Below the pieces are notes generated by a model. The model did no database searches and was not told the DNA's origin. It saw nothing but the letters and a program-made list of their open reading frames with translations. Below, piece after piece: positions 35,511-47,576 of a stretch of 64,000 nt of DNA (position 1 is its first letter; every line of letters starts with the position of its first letter). The translations under genes and the position numbers were made by a program. Source of the stretch: Euryodendron excelsum (taxonomy: Eukaryota; Streptophyta; Magnoliopsida; Ericales; Pentaphylacaceae); assembly GCA_033060915.1 (NCBI GenBank), contig CM065380.1, forward strand, positions 42,751,001 through 42,815,000, given 5' to 3'.

Positions 35511-37187
35511 TAGATAGATCACCGAATATTTAATTTTCTGAAATTTAAGGAAATGACTTTAGGAAATATCTAATAGTTTGAATTTGAAAAATATAAGATT
35601 TTACAAAAGTATGATAAAATTATATTGTTAACCAATTAAATTGTAATAATGTTAATCTAGTATTATCAAAAATTTTAAATTCAGAAATTTTAAGGGAGTG
35701 ACTTTAGAAAATATTTAACAAGAATTAAAGGTCCATCTATATACTATATATAATTATATTAGTGAGAGTTTCTAAGTTGACTAATCAAATTGCAACATGT
35801 GGTATTTTAATATTACAAAAAATAAAAATTCTGTAAAAAATTGGATTGGGAATTTAAGGCTCAAAGACCTTGTAACCTATTACTATAATAGGTTAGGTGG
35901 TCTTTGAGCTTTAAACTCCTAATCTAATTGTTATGGATTTTTTAATTTTTGTAATTTGAAAAAGCACGTGTTGCAATTTGATTTGTTAGCCTAAAAAATC
36001 TTACTAATGGAATTATAGGTAGAATATAGATGGGACTTTCAATTCCTATAATACCTATCCAAAATCACTCCCTTAAAATTTTTGGTAATGTTAAAATAAT
36101 GTTGTTACAATTTGATTGGTTAAAATATATAAATTTTTATAATTTCCTAAAATTTACATTTTTTTAAAAATTAAAACTATATATTTCCTAAAGTCACTAC
36201 CTTAAATTTTTGAAAATTAAATTATTGGTAATATTGACATAACAGTTATTACTTTAATAATAAGTTTTGACATATTATTATGTGATTCAGACTACCATAA
36301 TATGCATTTATAGCTATTTATTTATAGCAATACTTTGTTGGATCTTTAATATTGAAAAACCCAATCAAATTTTTTTAGTTTTTTAAAATTTTAAATTACT
36401 AATATCACATATGCCATAATAGTACAGATTTAACCATAAAATATAGAAACCTTTATTTTTTTCACAATTAATAAATCTTAGTAAAATCTAATCTCATTTT
36501 GGAAAGTTTTACATAAAATTCAAAATATTAGAATTCTTATATTTATATTTCCTTAGGCTATTCTCTTATAATTTTAGAAAGACCTTCATTTGATTCAAAA
36601 CTATGGAATTTTTTTATTAAAATCCCTTCAATTTTTTTTAAGAAGAACAAAACTATCTATATTAAATATTGTAGCAATTGGTTGTTGGGTGAATTTTTAA
36701 AATTTTTTAAACAATAACATTATATATCTCATAATAGTATTAGTCTAACCATAAAATACTTGACCTTTTATTCATTATTAGTAAATATTTACTAAAACTC
36801 AAGTACTCTAGGTAAATCAAATATGCTTAACTTAAAATTTTACATTCTATTTTTTAGGTAACTCATAAGTTTTAAGTAGTTATATATGCACTATTAAATG
36901 CATTTATTAAATAAATCATCTAAAATGTGTAACTTATACAACAATGCAGTCCCTTAGGAAGATTTTAAGGTAACAAATTTACTTAGTTTTTGATTGTATG
37001 TTAAGCTCTATTTTTTTTTTTTATTGCAATCAACTTTTAATATTTTATTTTAAGGCTATATAGACTATTATAATTTAGTGTAATTAAATATAATTAGTGT
37101 ATAAATTTGATAATTTATTTTTCATAGAATTTTTATGTTTAATATAATATTATTTTCACTTTGTGCATAGCACGGATTCACCGCTAG
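34082..37187. repeat. Large imperfect inverted repeat centred near 35,884
   Basis: Around the centre TAACCTATTACTATAATAGGTTA (35,873-35,895), GCTCAAAGACC at 35,859 pairs with GGTCTTTGAGC at 35,899. Farther out, 36,160-36,530 is the reverse complement of about 34,690-35,060 (for example the TTAATAAATCTTAGTAAAATC region against GATTTAGTAAAGATTTATTAA), and the outer end at 37,155-37,187 pairs with 34,082-34,110. Left arm is longer by about 450 bases (about 35,060-35,510). Confidence 0.75.
35884..37187 (+). mobile_element. Helitron-like right arm, 3' end at 37,187
   Basis: Ends on the plus strand with TGTGCATAGCACGG, a 9-base spacer, CTAG (37,184-37,187) and then T. Its 5' side meets the minus-strand arm head-to-head at the palindrome centre and lacks TCTATACT, so the 5' terminus is truncated. 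No ORF. Confidence 0.45.
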
Positions 37188-38207
37188 TAATATATAGTAT
37201 AGATATCGATTTGTATATAACATAGAATTTATTTAACGATGTTTTTGGATATATTTTGTTTGAAAGGATTTATCATTTTTATCTCTTAAAAGTTATTTCC
37301 CAGTTTCTATACATGCCATGGCTACTTGCCAAAAACACATTCCACGTAGATACTACCACATCACCCAGTGAGAATAAGTGGTGAGATTTGCCGTGCTATG
37401 TGGCTTAGTAAATATGGGGATGGTGAAAGAATGGTACATAATATGTACGAGTTTAATATAATTTTTTTTAAAAAAATATGGTAGCAAAATTCGGCATAAA
37501 AATACGAGAACATTAAAAATATGTATTTATTATTATCCGGGTATTATACGAAAATTAGTTAAAAAGTCAAAACAAAAAATATGGTAATATTTATAAGTAA
37601 TTTCGTCTTATATATGTTAATAGGTAATATTTTTGTCTCATATATGTTATTTTTTAAAATAATATTATTAACAAACAGCTAAATTAAGTGGTAGATAATA
37701 AATTTTATTTTTTTATTTTATTATTTCAATACGTGATATAAGAATGTGTTAATTTATTAATTTTAAATTTTAAATTTTAAATGAATATTTGGAGTATTAA
37801 TAAGAAGTTATAGAAAAGTAAGTTTAATAATTTAAATATTCAAAGTATTTGAAAAATATTACATATTCCAAGAACTATTATAATGATATATTAAGTAAAT
37901 AATTAATAATATGCCCACAATTATATTAAATTATATCTATTTTTTAATCAAGTTTTTTTCAAAAGTACAATACGTAAAATGTTTAATACGTGTACTATAC
38001 GGTTGATTGCACTCCAAAATAATACCTTAATTTGCCCTTTGTTAGCCATAGGTTAGGAGTTTCTATGCTTCTTTAATTAGATTTTAGTATTAATTAAGTT
38101 TATTTTGATTTGTATAGGTTTTAAGCTTAATTTAGAGGGTTTCGGATGTATTTCGGATAAAGAGAGAATGAGTTTTTCAAGAGGATGCAGCCAACGTATT
38201 ATTGGCC
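37188..38207. other. Unassigned AT-rich DNA
   Basis: No gene or element end recognised. Opposed ORFs at 38,077-38,329 overlap the start of the next LTR and are not credible. Confidence 0.5.
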
Positions 38208-39168
38208 CAAAAGACAACCCAAGAGGGAGGGGGGTGAATTGGATTTTACAAAAATTAAAACAATTAAGATTAATTAAAATTAATTTAATCAATGGAACAA
38301 TCGTTCAAGATGTATGCAATGCAATGTAAGCAATGATGAAATGAAAATAGAGCACAAGAAAATACACCAAGAATCATCGAGGTTCAACCACAACTAGTGG
38401 TCTATGTCCTTACCCCAAAATCTTCTTGAAGTCTCCTTCCACTATTCAATCTCCAATTACAAAGTGGATACTAATTTTCAAAGTGCTTAACTTACTTTTA
38501 CACAAAAATTGCTTCCCGAGTTCTTCCAGCTACTAAGTGGTTATGTCCAAAATTCACTTCAACTTACAAATGTTTTCTTTTACAAGAGAGCACTCCAACT
38601 CATACTTACAAGTATATAAAAGACATATAAACGAAATACAAACTCTCTATGAAGAGTGGATGAGAATTGAATAGCTCACTAACTGCCAACTTAAAGACAA
38701 AGAGAATTTTTAGATTTTTCAGCTCAATCAATCAGTGAATGTTGTATCTCTTGTCCATAAATGCATTTGGAGGCTTATATATAAAGCCGTTAATTGATTT
38801 CACCTATTGGAGATTGTTGGAGCTTCATTAAATGTGCATCCAGTTCAATATAACGTTTAAAAATATAGCCGTTAGTCCCCAGGTGTCGACACTTAACTTC
38901 TATGTGTCGACACATCAAGTCTGCATTTTTTAGATTTTGTCCACTGTCTCCATGTGTCGACACATCAAACCCATGTGTCGATACATCACCTAGAAAATGT
39001 CCTTCATACTTTCCTTGATCGGTTGAGCCTCAAATAATCTGAAAATTTTCAAGGGATCTTCTCTTTGAGGTATGATGTTCTTAAAAAACACTTAAGATCT
39101 TCAAGGAGTCTTCTCTTTGGGGTAGAATGATAATTTAAAGTCTTCAATCCACTATGACAAAATAAGAA
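38208..39168 (-). mobile_element. 3' LTR of SIRE-like copia element 2
   Basis: Collinear with 46,630-47,574 from CAAAAGACAACCCAAGAGGG to GACAAAATAAGAA, only lightly diverged over most of its length. Being left of the coding remnants of a minus-strand element it is the 3' LTR. The U3 TATA box reads CTTTATATATAAG at 38,774-38,786 on the minus strand. Exact TG/CA ends are not resolved; the left copy may extend to about 39,270. Confidence 0.8.
38883..38985. promoter_or_regulatory. TGTGTCGACACA palindrome array upstream of the LTR TATA box
   Basis: Four copies at 38,883 (GTGTCGACAC core), 38,903, 38,953 and 38,974 (last with one mismatch), about 100-210 bases upstream of the TATA box in LTR sense. 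The other LTR keeps copies at 47,359 and about 47,380 and decayed ones near 47,288 and 47,308. Looks like a dimeric-factor binding array; the factor is unknown. Confidence 0.55.
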
Positions 39169-39274
39169 TGTCTTCAATTTAATTTGGATTGAGTTCAATT
39201 TGGTTTCTTCTAAATATTATCTTGGATTCTTTAAGGAGACTTTGCACATATGATAAATTCTTTATTCAAATCAC

Positions 39275-39693
39275 CAAGTTTTGCTATATGTTGAATATCT
39301 AAGAAATACACCCTCGTCAGATTTTGCATCAAACTTGCCAAGGTTGTCTTTATTGTTATTCAATACAAAGCACTTACATCCAAAGGCTCTAAAGTATGAG
39401 ACATTTGGTTTCTCATCTTTTCAAAGCTCAAAGGGGATTTTGTTCAAAAATTTTCTAAATAAAATTTAATTTAAAATATAACAAGTTGTGTTGATAGTTT
39501 CGGCCCAAAAATACTTTGGTAAACCATTTTCACAAAGCATGGTTTTACCCCATTTCTTCCAAAACTCTATTTTTCCATTCAACAACTCTATTTTGTTGAA
39601 GTGTTCTAGGGGATAAAAAGTTGTGGTCAAACTCATTTTCATTATAAAACATTTCAAAGGGTTTGCAATCAAATTTTCCCCTATAATCAGTCT
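39275..39693 (-). pseudogene. Distal integrase of copia 2
   Basis: Continues the integrase core from 44,115 after removal of solo LTR H: DYRGKFDCKPFEMF begins with the second catalytic Asp, then a PRTLQQNRVVEWKNR segment carries the Glu, followed by YFWAETINTTCYILN and a decayed GVFLGY tail. A frameshift splits it near 39,545-39,570. RT and RNase H, which should follow, are absent: the LTR begins within about 100 bases. The element could not move itself. Confidence 0.85.
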
Positions 39694-42600
39694 TGTCGCG
39701 CCCCGATTTTTGGCCTGAGTCTTTTTGGCTAGGGAAAAACACAAAACTTTGTCATTAGACCTCATCCTCCTAGAAGAACGAGTGCGACTAGGTTTGAACT
39801 TGAAATTGTTTTGGCTAAGGGCCTTTTTTAAGAAAAATGGGAGTTGCCACCTAACTTGATTAAGGTGAGTTAGGTCACCTAAAGTTAAGTGTTAATTCGA
39901 AGATTAAACTTAGGATTTTTGAAAAAGGTTTTGAAAAAATCCCTCGAGAGAGGGTTTTTAAGAAAATAGGTTGTTATGGTACCTTTAGAAAGTTTTAAAC
40001 CCTTTTAGAAAGTAATTCCATTTTGGTCATTCGAAAATAGAAATCTATAATCTGGGGATTGGTTATATGTAGGGAAGATATCATAAGATCATCACCCTAT
40101 CTCGCCCTTTCGGTACCTACATGTCTAATCACCCTTTGTTCACTCACTAGAACAACTGGTTACCATTGTCCAATTGATATCCACTTTAGAGTTTTGAAAA
40201 CATGATTTAGTCATTGCTTTTTGGATGAATGATGCATGATGTAAGTTTAAGAAGAAGTTTAAAAACATGGGAGTTTTGAAAGGGTTCAAGATAGAAACTT
40301 TGAACTGATAGAAACTTTTGAAAAGGGGATTGGGGTTAAAATAGAAGTTATGACCACACCATTTTAGGTTGCCTACGTATCTCATTTGGCGAGAATTAGG
40401 TCATTCGTAACTCGGGCAAGAAGCCGATGGAAAATAGGCGCATTAGGGCTTTTGGAATGTTTTGAAGACATTTTAAGATCTTTGGAAAAGTTTGAAGACA
40501 CTTTGTGGTCTTTGGAAAAAGGAAACTTGAGAGTTTTGATTTAAAATCGGGTAGTGGAGTGTTTTGAGATAGAACTCTGGAACTCTTGAAAGAGGGTTTT
40601 GAAATGTCTTTGGAACGACTCAAAGGAGTTTTGGAAGCACTGTTGAAATAACTCAAGAGAGTTTTGAAAGTGTTTTGAAGTTTTATTTTGAAAACCTTAG
40701 AGGTATGATTTTGGAGTGTTCTAGTAAATTGGTTTTTGAAAAGTTTTTAAAAGGGTTTTTGAAAACACTTACTCCTTTGGAACTCTAATATGGACAACCT
40801 CGGAGGTTATTCTTGATATATCACTGTCCTTTGGGATCCCTAACCATAGAAGGGGTAGGGACACCTTAGGATTGTGAGTTCTTCAAAACATTTTTAGAAA
40901 TGATTTAAAGATAGAGTATAGGAATATTTGAGAAGGTTATGGAGTAAGTTTTTGAAATCTTAAGAGAGTAGGAGGTTTTGGAAAAATGGGTTATGAGAAT
41001 AGTTTTAAATAGAAAAATCATTTAAAAGGGGTCCATGCGTTGAAACCTTGAAGTATACTACCCTAGGTTGGGTTGACCTAAGGTTAAGGGTGACCTGAGG
41101 TTAACTAACTTAGGTTAGGTTAACCTAGGGCTGAGGTGACCTAGGGTTAATCAACTAAGGTGTGGTTAACCTAGGGTTAAGGTGACCTAGGGTCAACTAA
41201 CATGGGTTTGGCTAACTAGGGCCAAGTTAACTTAGGATTAGATAACTAGGGTCAAGTTAATCTAGGGTTGAATTGGAAGATGGTTTTGAAAGGTGGTTTA
41301 ATGCATTTTTAGAAAGAGTGTTGAAAAACAAATCATGTTATGCAAAGGACTTTGGCAAACAACCTTTTTGAAAATAATTTCCATGAGAATTTGACTCTAG
41401 CCAAGAGTATGGTTTATATGGTTGGTGTTTGAAAGCCATTCCAAAGAAGGTTTTCTCGGAACCATTATAACCTTTATCTTGACAAGAGTATGGATTTCAA
41501 GAATCAATACAATGGTGACAACCTTTGGAAAACCACTTTTAATACAAAGATGGAGGGGATGAATATTTGAAAACCATTTTTGAGAAAAAGATTTTGAAAA
41601 CCATTTTCCAAAAGAAACCATTCTAACAAGTTAAGGTTCCTATGGCTAATGTAAATGGAGACCACTCAAGAGAGAGTTCCATAGAGCCATTCCAACCACT
41701 TACCTTGAAAGAATAAAAACCTTAGGAATCAAAGAGTTTGAAAATCACTTTTGTGCAAGAATAAAAGAGAAGGGAACCATTCTAACAATTTAGGGCTCCT
41801 ACGGCCAATATAAAAGGGAGACCACTCAAGAGTGGGTTCCATAGGGCCATTTCAACCACTAAACTTGAGAGAATAGAAACCTTGGGAATTAGAGAGTTTG
41901 AAAACCATTTTTATGCAAGTTGGAATGCAAAGATGCAAAGGTGTGAGTTAGGGGTTAATGCGGGAATTTTTTAAGGCATGATTTCTAAGGTCTCATCCTA
42001 AACTTCAAGAGACTAACTCTTAGAACCATTTTGAAAGGAATATTAAGCTTGAAAATGGCATGGAAATAAGAACAATATAAGTTTTGTAAAACATGGTTAT
42101 GAACATGGAAATGAAGCCAAGCACACAAGACATGAACAAGATAGCAATATGCAAGGGGGTCATGAATACATACATGGCTTTAGGCTATACCACATAATCA
42201 AAGGGCTCCAAGACCATACCATCTTAAAGTAGACTAGTGGAAGATCCTCCTTCATGGTGGCTCTCACTAACTTTCCACTAGACATGAATTAAGAGCCCTC
42301 TTGCTTCAAGCATATAAGAAGGGGGGGTTGAAGATGGGGATTAAAATAGAGAATAGCCTAAGTAGGCTAGGAGGGAGAAGAGACGAGTGAGGGAAGACAA
42401 AAACAAAAAAGAAATACCACCTTTTGCCTTCAATACACTTGCAATCTTCTATGGATGGTTGGATGTGAGCTATGAGGGCTTCAAGTGTGCTTGAGGGGTT
42501 AGAAGGTGGAGTTCTATGGTGTGTAGGGCTATGTAGGTGAAGTGTATGGGTTAAAGGGAGGTGGAATCTAGCCTAAGTGTTGGAGGAGTGGGATGTATAT

Positions 42601-44114
42601 AGAAATTCGAGGTTCTAAAGCAGTTTCAGCAGGACTTCGCATCAATTTTCAGTTCTGGAATATGCAAAGGGGGTGGCATGTATTTATAGGCAACCTGGGA
42701 GAAGTCTGGTGCATGTGCTACATGCGCCTGGCCAAAATTTTCCCTGGCCCATGTAGTACATACGCCAGTACTGTTCTATTGCCAGAATACCACGTGGCAC
42801 CCATTGTACTGGCTAAATCCTAACGGTTGATCGAACTTTGGACAATTTGATCAAAATCTGGGCACATGTAGCATACGCTCCGTCACTGTAAGTGTTCGTA
42901 TAAATTTTGCCTCGATAATTGAGCCAACTAGGAAGGTTTCGGAGGAATTGGTTGCACTCGGGGTGTTCTTCTAGGGTTTCTCGTGAATTTTTGTGTTTTT
43001 GAGAAGTTAGAATAGTGTTTGGGAGTGTGAGATATCGTTTTGAAAAATGTGTATAAAATCACATCTCTGCAAAGCGTTTGTGATACGCTCTGTGGGGGTT
43101 CGAAAGTAGCTGTTTTTGTGTCCCATGATCGAGGCCTTCGGGAAGCGATCTCTCCGATCGGACCGTACGGATGGAAAGTGCTCTGGAAATACTTTCAGGA
43201 ATTTCCTAATTTACACATTTCTCAAGTCTTTTGACAGTGCCTTATAATCAGGGAATCAGAGAAAAATTCAATATTGCCGGAGCGTCTACGAGACGCTCCA
43301 AGGGTGGTTGAAAGTAACAGTTTTTGAACTATACGATGAGGAGCTTCAGGAAACGATCTATCCGATCAAGCCGTATCGATGGAAAGACTTGTGAATGAGC
43401 TTTTTAGAATTCCCTGGTTTACGCATTTCTCAAGTCATTTGACAGTGCGTTATAACCTGGGAATCAGGAGAAAAGGCAATCTTGGCAGAGTGTCTGCGAG
43501 ACGCTCCAGAGGAACTTTCATTGAGTCGGGGGTGTTTAGTGTCATAAGGCCCTCCTTAGGTTAAACAGGGGTGTATGACAAGACCCACCGTTCAATATTC
43601 TAGGACCGGTGTAGTTTTGGGGCGCGTTTGGGTCGCTAGAGGCAAAATGGTCATTTTGACTGGGCTCGGTTGAAAAAGGTTAGGAATGGACCAGAGTGTT
43701 ATGTTAAGTGTGTCGGGTCATTCAGGGATGATCCCGAAAGACTTTTTCACTGTTTGGTGGGATTTGTGCTATGCTAGGGTGTTTAGGGGTAAAATGGTCA
43801 TTTTGACTGGAGTTGGCCGAAATGGGACTTGAGTTGGACAGAATGGTGTGTTGAGTATGCTTAACTGTTTAGTACCACTTTGGAAAGACGGACTTATCAT
43901 CTTGAGGGATTTTGAACTTTCACAATACGTGTCTAGAGGCCCAATGGGCAGGTTTGGTTATTAAGTCTCTATTGGGCCCAGCGGGCCCGAGAAGCGATTG
44001 ATTGATTGGATAGGGGTTTGAAAGTTGATTTGGGCTTGAATGTACTTACGGCGTTTTGAAAGGGAGTTCAGTCAGGACAGAGATTACCAAGCGGGCAAAA
44101 ATGAGGTGCTTACA
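39694..44114 (-). mobile_element. Giant solo LTR, copy H, in the integrase core of copia 2
   Basis: Plus-strand ends are TGTCGCGCCCCGATTTTT at 39,694 and GAGGTGCTTACA at 44,114, giving 4,421 bp. Flanks AGTCT (39,689-39,693) and AGTCC (44,115-44,119) are a 5-bp target duplication with one mismatch, and the copia reading frame resumes exactly. TATA box CCTATAAATA at 42,681-42,690 (minus). Carries subfamily-2 marks: the CCTAGGTTAACC-type array (41,055-41,285) and CTCAAGAGAG repeats (about 40,560-40,690). No internal region, so a solo LTR. Confidence 0.9.
43070..43510. repeat. 208-bp tandem repeat with perfect hairpin (copy H)
   Basis: GAGACGCTCC-type points at 43,082, 43,290 and 43,498 (steps of 208). 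At 43,279-43,299 GGAGCGTCT-ACG-AGACGCTCC forms a perfect 9-bp stem. Position in the LTR corresponds to the 157-bp array of subfamily 1. Confidence 0.8.
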
Positions 44115-46586
44115 AGTCCTTATAGAAGTGATTGAAAAACATTTTTCATTTTGAACCCTTTTACAAAATTTTGTGAAGAAAACAATTATCTCATCCTTGT
44201 GAGCTAAGAAAAATGTCCCTGTAAATCTAGAATAGTCATTAATAATAAGTGCTGATTGTTTCTTACCAAGACTTAAAGTCTTAGTTGGTCTAAATAAGTC
44301 CATATACAATAGTTATAGTGGTCTAGAAGTGGTCAACATGTTCAAGGATTTAAATGAAATACGAGTTTGTTTTCCCAATTGACAAGCATCACAAACTCTA
44401 TCCTTGTTAAATTTTATTTTTGGAAGTCTTTTGACTAAATCATTTTTAGAAATTTTTGAAAGTATGCTCATGCTAATGTGACCAAGTCTTCTATGCCACA
44501 ACTAACTTTCATCACTATTCATAACGGCAAAACATTCAACTTTGCAAGAAGATAAGTCATTTAGATAAATAAAAAAAATATAGATATTGCCTTGTCTACG
44601 CCTAGTGAGAATAGTCTTGTTACTATTAATGTCAATCACATCACATTTAAAGGATTTAAATACAACCTTACATCCTTTGTCACAAAATTAACTAATGCTC
44701 AAAAGATTGTGTTTGAGTCCTTTAACAAGCAAGACATTTTCAATAGAAGTGAAAGTGTTCTTACCAACACTACTTATACCGATGATCTTTCCTTTGCTAT
44801 TATCTCCAAATGTGACAAGTCCTCTATCTTTTGGTGAGAGAGATGTGAATTGTTCTTCATCTTCCGTCATGTGTCTTGAGCATACACTATCCAAGTACCC
44901 ATGATCTTTCTTAGATTTAGCTTGAAAGCATACCTACAAAAGTGTTCATTTTAACTTTAGGTACCCAAACCATCTTGGGTCCTTAGGGGTTAGTCCTTAA
45001 TAGTCTTCTTGAGACCCATGCAATGTTAGGAGCAATAGATTTTTGCATAGCATAATATCTACTAGCAATGTGCCCTAGTTCATGACAATAAAAGCATGAA
45101 ATCTGTGATTTTTTTTAGTGGAAGAAACAAATCTATCTTTTGAAAATTTTCTCTTTTTAAATGAATTAAAACAAAGTCCAGCTTTGTCTAGTGAGCGTCT
45201 TTGTTTTCTCAAGATAGCATCCAATTTTTCTTTTCCATTTATGCATCTAAAAAGTGTTGTTTCCAAATGTTTAACTTTATCATTTAAAATTTTGTTTTCC
45301 TTTGAAGAATCCTCATGAAAAGAGTTTTTCTTAATCTTTCCTTTTAAAATACAAACTTTATTTTTTAATACTTCATTTTCTTTTTGCAAGTACTCATTTT
45401 CCTTGGTAAGAGTAGAAACCATCTTTTTTAGAAGACCATTTTTTATTCCTATCTTTTTGAATTCGAAAAGTAAATCATCGAATGCATCTTATAATTCATT
45501 GAAAGTAAATTGAGAAGTGTTTGAAGTTAATACCTCATTGTCTTCCTCATGAGCCATGAGACAGAGATTAGCCACCTCTTGAGATTCGGCTTCTTCTTCA
45601 GTGCCAGACTCTTCATTGTCACTTCATGTCATAGCTGTCATTGCCCTCTTCCCTTGGTGTTTCTTTCCTTTCTTTTTAAGCAGGGGACATTCGGCCTTTA
45701 TATGGCCAGGCTTCTTACATTTATAACATATAATGGTTGATTCTTTGCTAGAATCTCCTTTGGTTTCATACTTCTGTCCTCTTTTCCATTTCCTCTTCAT
45801 CAACCTTCTGAATTTTCGTGTGATGAGGGCAATTTCTTCATCATCCTCATCACTTGTTGAATCTTCTTCTTGACTGGTGGACTTGAATGCCACTGATCTC
45901 TTCTTTTTTTCTTCATTCTCTTGGGCATGTTACTTTTGAGTGAGCTCATGTATCATAAGGGAGCCGAAGAGTTCTTTAAGAGGCAATGTGTTAAGGTCCT
46001 TTGGTTCTTGAATTGCCGTGACCTTAGCCTCCCAAGTCTTTGGCAGTGATCTTAAAATCTTTCTTACCTGCTCATTGTTAGGATACACCTTTCTAAGATA
46101 TTTCAAACCATTAATAATATCAGTGAACCTTGCGAACATTTCAGTAATAGACTCATTAGGTTTCATTTTAAACAATTCATAACTGTGTACAAAGATATTG
46201 ATTTTAAATTCCTTAACTTGATTAGTACCTTAATGTGTTACCTCTAATCTATCCCATATTTCTTTGACTAATTCATAAGTAGCGATGCGATTGAATTCGT
46301 TAGGATCAAGTGCACAATATAAAATGTTCATTGCTTTGGCATTAGTATGCAGCATTTTTAAATCATCCTCATCCCATTCGAATTCGAGCTTAGGGATATC
46401 AATTCTTTCTACTTTTTTCATAGGGGTTTTGGGACCATTTACTATAATTCTCCATAATTTATAATCTACAGATTGAATATAAATTCTCATTCTATTTTTT
46501 CAATAGTTGATATTGGTGTCATTAAACATAGGTAGTCTATTTGTGGATTGACTCTTACTAAGAGAGCTTCTAAAGTTGGTTGCCAT
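44115..46586 (-). pseudogene. gag, protease and proximal integrase of SIRE-like copia 2
   Basis: The gag ATG is at 46,586 (MATNFRSSLSKSQS). Then come a UBN2-type gag with a short acidic segment, NEFNRIATYELVKEIWDRLE and RKILRSLPKTWEAKVTAIQE, an intact CCHC knuckle CYKCKKPGHIKAEC (about 45,690-45,735) and a coiled-coil stretch at 45,075-45,420 typical of the longer SIRE/Maximus-type gag. Protease has LDSVCSRHM near 44,890: the active-site Gly is Val. Integrase keeps its zinc site (WHRRLGHISMS, CDACQLGK) and the first Asp (YMDLFRP). Stops at several TAG/TAA/TGA codons. The frame ends where LTR H was inserted. Confidence 0.9.
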
Positions 46587-46629
46587 GGAACTATTCTTAG
46601 GATGTTAAGTCTAAAACAAGAATACAAGT

Positions 46630-47574
46630 CAAAAGGCAACCCAAGAGGGGGTGAATTGGGTTTTACAAAAATTATAGCAATTAAGATTAATTAAAATTAA
46701 TCTAATCAATGAATAGTAGTTCAAGATGTATGCAATGCAATGTAAGCAATGACGAAATGAAAACAGAGCACAAGAAAGCACACTAAGAATTATCGAGGTT
46801 TAACCACAACTAGTGGTCTACGTCCTCACCCCAAGATCCCCTTAAAGTCTCCTTCCACTATGCAACCTCCAATTACAAAGTAGATACTGATTTCAAAAGT
46901 GCTCAGCTCACTTTTACACAAGAACTTCTTCCCGAGTGCTTCCAGCCACTAAGTGGCTTTGTCCAAGATCCACTTTAACTTACAAGTGTTTTTTCTTTAC
47001 AAGAAAACACTCAAACTCTCACTTACAAGTATATGAAAGACATACAAATGAAATACAAACTCTCTATGAAGAGTGGATAGGGATTGAATAGCTTACTAAC
47101 TACCAACTTAAAGACAAAGAGAATTTTTAGATTTTTTAGCTCAATCAATCAATGAATGTTGTATCTCTTGTCCATAAATACATTTGTAGGCTTATATATA
47201 AAATCCTGAATTGATTTCACCCGTTAGAGGTTGTTGGAGACGCACTCAGTTTAATATAACATTTAAAAATATAATCGTTAGTCCACGAGTGTCAACACTT
47301 GACTTTCATGTGTTGACACATCAAGTCTGCATTCTTCAGAATTTGTCCACTATCTCCATGTGTCGACACATCAAACCTATGTGTCGACATATCACCCAGA
47401 AAATGTCCTTCATGCTTTTCTTGATCAGTTAAGCCTCAGATAATTTGAGAATTTTCAAAAGATCTTCTCTTTAAGGTATGATGTTCTTCAAAAACACGTA
47501 AAATCTTCAAGGAGTCTTCTCTTTGGGGTAGAATGATAATTTAAAGTCTTTAATCTATTGTGACAAAATAAGAA
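46630..47574 (-). mobile_element. 5' LTR of SIRE-like copia 2, truncated
   Basis: Collinear with 38,208-39,168. TATA box at 47,191-47,203 (minus). No clear PBS lies between the LTR and the gag ATG at 46,586, only 40 bases away, so the leader is deleted. Homology stops at 47,574, where unrelated TAT-element coding sequence starts, so the upstream end of this LTR is lost. Confidence 0.8.
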
Positions 47575-47576
47575 CT

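Noticed and set aside
33396..37205. A single TIR transposon bounded by TATCTATACTA...TAGTATAGATA
   Set aside because: No target duplication found, and the hairpin-CTAG^T layout fits Helitron ends better; not excluded.
38077..38329. Opposed ORFs that might be a small gene
   Set aside because: They straddle the border of copia 2's LTR and have no motif.
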